Origin: Nematostella vectensis
Taxonomy: Eukaryota > Cnidaria > Anthozoa > Actiniaria > Edwardsiidae
Length of the DNA stretch: 64,000 nt
Direction: 5' to 3'
NCBI RefSeq assembly: GCF_932526225.1
Contig: NC_064035.1
Span: forward strand, 2,789,501 to 2,853,500
Shown here: one piece after another, positions 57,438 through 64,000 of the stretch
How the letters are laid out: each line of letters opens with the position of its first letter
Position numbering within the stretch: the stretch's first letter is position 1
Position numbers and translations under genes: made by a program
Notes under the pieces: generated by a model
What the model saw: the letters and a program-made list of their open reading frames with translations, nothing else
Told to the model about the DNA's origin: nothing
Database searches by the model: none

Positions 57438-59650
57438 ATACTTCTTTACACTCACATTAGCAGGGGAGGGAAGCACTCCCAAAATATTTGTGTTAGATGT
57501 TGACATTCCATATCTTACCGAACCCCCATGATATATTTTCTGTTACTACCTTTTAACTAAACTCTACCCACTGTGTTATCATTTACCATTCCATTTTAAT
57601 AATTCCGTTTTTATTTTCAAGTTTTGTTGAGAGGGAAACAATGGTCAATGGTTTCAATGTCTGCCATAAATGAATATCAAATGTATCATAACCAAAATAG
57701 TATACATTTTTCTTATTTTTTTAAATGAAGCCATTCTCAGTGAAGAATGCAATATTTATCTTGCAATATTCATAGATGCAATACATGGACTGTGCCTTGG
57801 TTAAAGGGCTTAGGAAACAAATTAAAGGTATTCTTGTTCATAAAAGATGGCTTTAGTGGCAGCAAAGCAATGTTCATAACTAATATTATACCAAAGTGGA
57901 AAAAAGCCAAAAATATAAATCAAACACACTGTCTACAGTTTAAAGTACATAGTCTGGGTTTATATTTTTTCATTATTTATCCAGGCCCCTTTTGCTTGAT
58001 GCAGCCCATTTATGTAAATATCTATGCAATATTTATGTGAATTTATTTTTCTAATTAAGAAATGCTGTATTTATGTGAATATCAGATGACATTGACTTCT
58101 CTGTGTTTTATTTTGAACATTGTCATTCTCAGGGAAGAGTACAATATTTAATGTCACAAATTAGCATCTATGTTCACTACATACTTTTGCTATGAAGCAA
58201 GTTAGTTTTTTGTATGTGATAAAAGAAGTATTAAGAGCCCTAGAATGGGCAGTTTGATTTAGCATGAAAAGTGTGAAGGGCTAAACAATATGTAGTATCT
58301 ACTTTGAATGAATTTCCGATTATCCAAGCTAAGGTTTTCGGGGCTCACTTTATCTTACAGTGTCATACATAGAAATAATAAAATAACAAAGCAGTCCTCT
58401 CTATTTGGGACCACTCACACAGGCATTATTTCCAGTCCTTCTCTCTGTCCTGCCCTGTTTTTGTCTAAAATGGGTTGGGGGGGATGCTCCCCCTGGATGC
58501 AGCACTTTCATTACATTACAAACATCATTGATTGTAACCATAATGATAACTTCAAAAAGAGTAAGACTTATCCGGCAATGGGGGGTATACACACAGTTAT
58601 TGGTGTAGTGCTCGTTTGACACCACAAAGGACTCCGCTTCACACCACAGGGCATGTTAGATAAGGGCAGCTATGAATTGTAAGCAATTAGGTGATAAAAT
58701 TTATGTGGTGATAAGGCAGTGTTTGTTGAATACCCTGAGTGTGATAGGTTTTTGACTCAGTGCACCTTAAAATTTCAAGCCCCCCATTATCTTCCCTCCC
58801 CCCTCAGGGCATTAAATGAACACTCTAATTAACCAAAATATTTTTGTAATAAGGGTAAGACATGAAAATAAATGATGATGATGCATGTATATGGATTATC
58901 TATTTTTATTTTTTAGGCAAACTACAGTATTTAAAGATTTAACTATTCCTTCTTGTATGTCTTTACAGGCAAGGGGGTTGCAAATAGCCAATATAAGTTT
59001 TTTCATGATAACTAAACAAATATGTGAAATCTCAAGATGCATAATGGTCATGTTCACCCAGGTCTTGAGTGATGGACATCTTATATTTTTGACAATTTAT
59101 ATAAATAATGGTTACCTCCTTTGTTTTATTACAGACTGTTGTAATTCCCTTTAAAATTTATTGAATATGTTCCTTCTCTAAAAGTCAATGTTCTCAAATG
59201 GTCATTTGACATTTGCAATTTCAAAGTGGGCTACAAAATGTAATGTGTAAACAATCCAGTAAAATTACAGAAATATCCAATTTAAATTGTTGGTACCATG
59301 GTGGCGGATTTTGTTATTTTTAACAACACCATGTACACACAATTATTTGCCCAAGACATTTTATTAAGTTCAAATTGCAAATTTATCAGTTTAAACTTTC
59401 ATAAATTGATTTGGCATGACAGTGCAGTTTTGAAAAAGGGCTACAAGACAATGCTTTTTGGCACAATGTAAATAGCCCTTGAGGCGCCTGACGAGAGACA
59501 AAGCCTTGTTGCTAACCCCCGATTTTTCTCACTGACTTAAACTGAGGCAAAGGGATAAAAAAAATTTCTACTTTAACCTTAGTGCTGGTATGTGGATGGT
59601 CCTCTTCTACCTATACCATACTCTCTCTCCAGCTGATCTCCATCTTGGGG
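57438..59650. other. Convergent intergenic region between CYB561 and the aldo-keto reductase
   Basis: AT-rich sequence that should contain both 3' UTRs. Frames of up to about 100 codons occur but show no recognisable domain. Nothing else is identified. Confidence 0.55.
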
Positions 59651-62600
59651 TCATAACACCCTACTTGGGTCCCAGCAAAAATGGAGGTCAGAGTTCAAGT
59701 TATCTAACAATGCCATATCCTCTGCAGAAAGTTGAAGGTCGGATAGGTCAATGTTTGTGGTTATATTTTTAGGGTTTGTAGACTTTGGGATGACACCTGG
59801 AAAAAAATAAATTGCTATCATTGTCTTTGTCGCAGTTGTAACACAAAAAATGTAACATATAGTATTATATAAGGGAAGGGTCAATATTTAACAGGGGGGC
59901 TGCAATTATTTGAGCGCCGATTTGGGGGAGGACTTCAATTTTTAAACAGGGTTTAGGGGAGGGCCTAAATTGTTTAAACGGGGCAAACTCCTCCCCCATA
60001 ATTATAGCAGTTTTTTTGCCCAAAAGCGAAACAAAACATTTACAGGTCCAAGGAAACCAGAATAAGCCTGAAAACATTTTTTGAATAGGGTTGGGCAGCA
60101 AAGATTGGAGAGTACCATTGGAGAGTATGAGGCCATTCACTAGAAAATTCCTTTCTCACTCAGTGAAACCCAAACAAGGAATGTATCCTATTTAATCAAC
60201 CTCAGCTTGCAAACAACCATAAGCATAGCATTAATTATGCCCAAATAGACTTTATGATGTCCTAAGGCACTATCCAGATGTGCAAAAGCTGTAATTTTTA
60301 AGCAAATTACAAGCAAAACTGTTGTAAGCAACATGCTGTAGCAGTGTTGTTGCCAGACAGAAAAGAGACTGCAGTGCATTGTTGGAAATTTCAAGGCATA
60401 CCATTTTGGGTCAGCTGTAGCTTAACTTAATTGGTAGTCTTGGACTTGGACTTGAAATGGGGGGGGGGGGGGGGGAGGTTTCTGTTTTCAATCTGTTTTT
60501 CTTACAATTTTGCTCAAAAGAACCCAAAAGAGAAAGGGTTAACAGTGCCATTAGCAGGCCTTGGAATATTGGGGGCACAACACCACTACAGGTCACTACA
60601 GGGCCACTACAGGGGGGCACGTGCCTGGGCTGCTACGGCCCTGGTTTAAAAGCATAGCTGTCAACTCGACCACACTAGGCAGGTGTCACAAGATTTTGGA
60701 CCTAATCACAAGCTTAATTTTTGTGAGAATCTTGATACATTATCTGTATTCACCTGCATTGGCTCTTTTTTTTTTGCACATATTGACTGTATTTCACCCA
60801 ATTTCACAAGATTTCCATTGGAGTTGGGTCGAAAGCTATGAACCTGACACTAAAACTTACTTACACTAAAATTGGTTATTTAGTATCCTATGTAAAAAAG
60901 CTTAGTTACACAAGTAAAATAGTTTTATTTGGAGGGACAAACGTTTTGTAACAAACAGGAGTCCAACACTTTTTGATGAATTTGAAAATTCGCCATCTGT
61001 AAGTCATTTAAGTTATTTAATGGACTTATATCAAGACTTCAGCTCAGTGTAGTGATGCAAACAGCTGTAATCATGACAAAGTCACATAAACAAGAAAAGA
61101 GCTTCTGTACATCCTCCAGGTATGTGTGGCTGAAATAGTCTGCACTACTTACCAACACCATGTTGTAAAGCCCACTTTAGCAAAACTTGTGCTGGTGTGA
61201 CATTATGTTGGCAGGCAACTTGGAGCACTTCTGACTCATTCAAAAGCTACACATCGTAAAAGAGCAATTATCATCATTCAGGGCCCACTTTACTGACAGT
61301 ATGCATACTTCTTACTGTATAGACTGGTTCTTACAGCAGGGTGAAACCCACCATTGCTATCAGTTGACAAAGAATAAAGGGAAAAAAGACAAATGAGATA
61401 TACACATTGTGGTTGTGATTGTCTTCATCTGAAAGAGACTGCAGACACAAATTGTGTACAAAGTATTAAAAAAAGGAATTATAAATTCGAAGGAAAATTG
61501 ATAGCTATATCCAAATATAGCCACTATCAATAGGATCAAGTTAAATGTAGTAGACAACCTAAAATGTTACTCTACCTCAGGTAATTCAAAACTACCAAAA
61601 CAGAAGGTTATCAGAGGTTATCATAGGTGTATTGACACATCTACTGTCTCTATAGACCAGAGAGAAACCACTCAAAGCTGTACAATAATTTCATTATATC
61701 TACTTAAATAAACTTTACCTTGCCTTGACCCAGAGAGGTGTAAGCCTGCAGTGTTATAGTGTTTGACTGGCAAAATTCAAGTAACTTTGTTTGATAAAGA
61801 CGAGGGTGGAATTCAACCTGAAATTGAAAGTCAGCAACATCACACATTGTCTTTAATATTTTCAGGAGCAAGCCTATCTTATACATATTTATATAATGTT
61901 AGTGCAGGTATTCATTGAAAGTGCCTGATACATGTGTAGAGTGGAAATGGTATGATTGGAAAACCAATCCTACTGCGACCACAGGCGTTTTGTTTTTGCA
62001 TAATCCCAAGAATATTGATATTTCATTGAAGCATGCAAAGAAGCATATTTCCTAGTGCTCTGAAAGAAAAAAAGATATTAAACTCCATTTTTTGGGGTGG
62101 CGTTAACAGAGTAGTTGGATTACCTGTAATAATGCTGGAGTAACATTTGCAAATCCAAGCAGTTCCTCTATGTGTCCAATTGTGTAGTTAGAAATTCCTA
62201 TAGAACTAATGTGTCCTATCGAATAAATAAAAGTTTGTACTGGATTATGCTTTTCTGCAATATTATAATGAAGAGGTAATATGATAAGGTTTTACGGAAG
62301 AGGTACGGTAAGTTCTGTACTGGATTATTATTGTCTTTCCCCTACAGTAGAGTATATGGAATAAGTATGATTATGTATGGTATTATGCTACCCTACAGGT
62401 GAGAGGTATGATAAGTACTGCATCATACTGTCTTGTAGTATATAGAAAAGGTATAATGTGCTTGATTATGTATGATGATGCTAATTGTATTTCGGGATGA
62501 AATGCTAGATTTTTAAGTTGACTAGCAAAGGATTTTATTTACCAGCAAAAGAAAGTTTTTCTAGTGCCTTCCAACTCTCTGTACGTAGAACTGCATTTTT

Positions 62601-63244
62601 TGGGTCGTCACTTTTTAATTTTTGTACACCAGGCCAGTGAATCAAGTAGAGATCCAAGTATTCACAACCGAGATTTTGTATTGACTTCAGGCACGCCTTC
62701 TCTGCTTTGTCTATTCCATGGTCTCTTGGTGCTGGTAAAATAACATACAGTAACAGGATAAACCCATGATGTGAACACAATAAGCTAAAATGCAAATCAT
62801 CTTAAATTATTTTTACCTAGTTTACTAGTAATGAAGATATCTTTCCTCCTAAGCCCATACTTGGTATACAGTCTTTTAAGGGATCTCCCAATATCTTCTT
62901 CATTCCTGTACACTGCAGCTGTATCTATATACAAGACATTACAACAAATATTAGTAAATTTTATAACAGCTACAAAAGACCTTTTCAATAAATCAATGAT
63001 ATCTGTCTTACATGTGAGCAAATGCACATCACTGGAAGAAAATTGGAGAACAAATTGGAGAACAATGTGGAACTGATTCAGTTCAATTGGCACTTCTACC
63101 AGAGGATGCAGAGTAGAAAGAGAGGGTTGAGGCCTTATGTACACACAGACTCACCTATTAATCTGTACCCACAGCCAAGAGCTGCATCAAGAGCTTCATA
63201 AATCACATCACAATCAGGAGTTGAGCGCATCTGAAATGTCCCAA
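59651..63244 (-). CDS. Aldo-keto reductase (partial, first exon outside or unrecognised)
   Basis: NADPH-dependent carbonyl reductase of the AKR superfamily, a cytosolic TIM barrel. Seven exons splice in frame: 63244-63155, 62924-62817, 62731-62543, 62215-62124, 61817-61719, 61246-61153 and 59796-59651, about 271 residues. The catalytic tetrad is visible: Asp and Tyr in RLI|DTAAVYRNEED, Lys in FITSKLA and His in LYLIHWPG. Further hallmarks are IGISNYT, VEFHPRLYQ, TPAQVLLKWALQHGV, the NADP-binding GVIPKSTNP and the end FCWDPSRVL. The first coding exon (with the usual VGLGT start) is not found in 63245-64000 and probably lies to the right. It most resembles the small bacterial-type/YtbE-like AKRs seen in invertebrates; substrate unknown. 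The intron 59797-61152 contains a MITE-like end. Confidence 0.9.
60656..60706. mobile_element. MITE end related to the uridine phosphorylase intron copy
   Basis: GCTGTCAACTCGACCACACT, then AGGTGTCACAAGATTTTGGACC resembles the right terminus of the element at 22722-23088 (CTGTCAACTCTCCCGCAT... CAAGATTTTGGACC). The other end was not found. Confidence 0.45.
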
Positions 63245-64000
63245 CTAACAATGAGAATGAGATTTAGATTTGAAAATAATGTGAATAGTAGTCAATTTGA
63301 TACTAACTGTAATAATGATTTTTATGGACCCTTTTTACCTTATTCATAAATATCCCTACATGAATTATGGTACGATCGCCCCAGAGGACCGACACCCCAT
63401 CATAGTTGAGTATGATCGCCCCACTCAGAGAACGATCGCCCACATTAGAAATGATGCGACTTAACAAAAATGACTTGACTAAAAATATCTAATAAATAGA
63501 CAAATTGATAAAAACAGGGGATCTCAATGAAAATGAGAAGACCAGGAAGTTAGTTGCAAAACCATGAGAGTCCTGGCTGAACTGGAAGTCTGTCTAATTG
63601 ACAGATAGAGACCAAGCTTGGATAAGTTGTCTGCAGGATAGGCGCTACCCACCAAATAAACTTCCTATCCAGCAGATAGTTATCCAGCAAACAAAAAAGC
63701 ATTGCACATAGCGTGGATAGAATGCTGGATAACAAAATGGCAACCGTAGAGCTAGAAAGCAAATAATTTATCGTGGCAAAGTACACGTAAATCATGGAAT
63801 GCTCAAAGGAGTTGTGTGTAGTTTCTTCCTGTTTTTGGGGAGTCAAATTTCTCCAAAGAACGGGCAATATAGATTTGATTCCAGAGCTGCATGTAAGTTT
63901 GTAGTTCATTAAAAATTTATCAACTGTCAAATTTGTTGTTTGCATGTGTTTCAACTTTCACTGTGTCTGAAATTAATCTAAATTCTGAAAATAAATTAGA
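63245..64000. other. Aldo-keto reductase upstream intron / 5' flank
   Basis: No exon is recognised. The phrase CGATCGCCC occurs three times between 63373 and 63440, a small degenerate repeat. A frame at 63550-63954 (minus) shows no known domain. Confidence 0.45.

Noticed and set aside
63550..63954. 134-residue minus-strand frame as first aldo-keto reductase exon
   Set aside because: It lacks the expected VGLGT start and any AKR similarity, and no suitable donor in phase was found.

Overview
The window reads as nuclear DNA of an animal, most likely an anthozoan cnidarian such as a sea anemone or coral. The genes have many short exons with GT-AG introns. The encoded proteins are typical metazoan ones (AKT kinase, LRRFIP, CCDC103, uridine phosphorylase, cytochrome b561). 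The mobile sequences (foldback MITEs, CR1/L2-like non-LTR fragments, a Maverick/Polinton-like element whose small accessory proteins I associate with cnidarian genomes) point the same way. The species is an inference from remembered families; no search was run.

Six or seven host genes can be followed exon by exon with intact reading frames. From left to right: the kinase-domain and C-terminal exons of an AKT/PKB kinase (+, 702-10148, 5' part outside the window); a MANSC-domain type I membrane protein (+, 13143-16913); CCDC103, a dynein-arm factor (-, 18432-20211); uridine phosphorylase (+, 21936-24814); an LRRFIP1/2-like coiled-coil protein (-, 28446-43579, 14 exons, 399 codons in frame); cytochrome b561 (+, 54979-57437); and an aldo-keto reductase (-, 59651-63244, first exon outside the window). 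They share no obvious pathway. This is an ordinary animal gene neighbourhood with alternating strands.

The window is unusual for its tandem repeats, nearly all in introns or between genes: a 59-bp and a 21-bp G-rich minisatellite in AKT introns, a 40-bp minisatellite in the MANSC gene, about 1.5 kb of uninterrupted (GAT)n after uridine phosphorylase, a 6.6-kb 40-bp minisatellite in an LRRFIP intron that has copied half of the neighbouring exon with its splice donor, and 32-bp and 64-bp arrays in another LRRFIP intron.

Between 44.72 and 54.07 kb lies a visibly GC-richer, decayed Maverick/Polinton-like element. It has GC-rich terminal inverted repeats, a DDE integrase, a packaging-ATPase remnant and a large broken replicase reading frame in which a divergent family-B polymerase palm is followed by a superfamily 1 helicase and an HNH nuclease domain. 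It also has a cysteine-rich small protein and several small virion- or membrane-type proteins. No capsid, penton or protease gene is visible, so it looks like an internally deleted copy. This element is the best candidate for a little-described system in the window.
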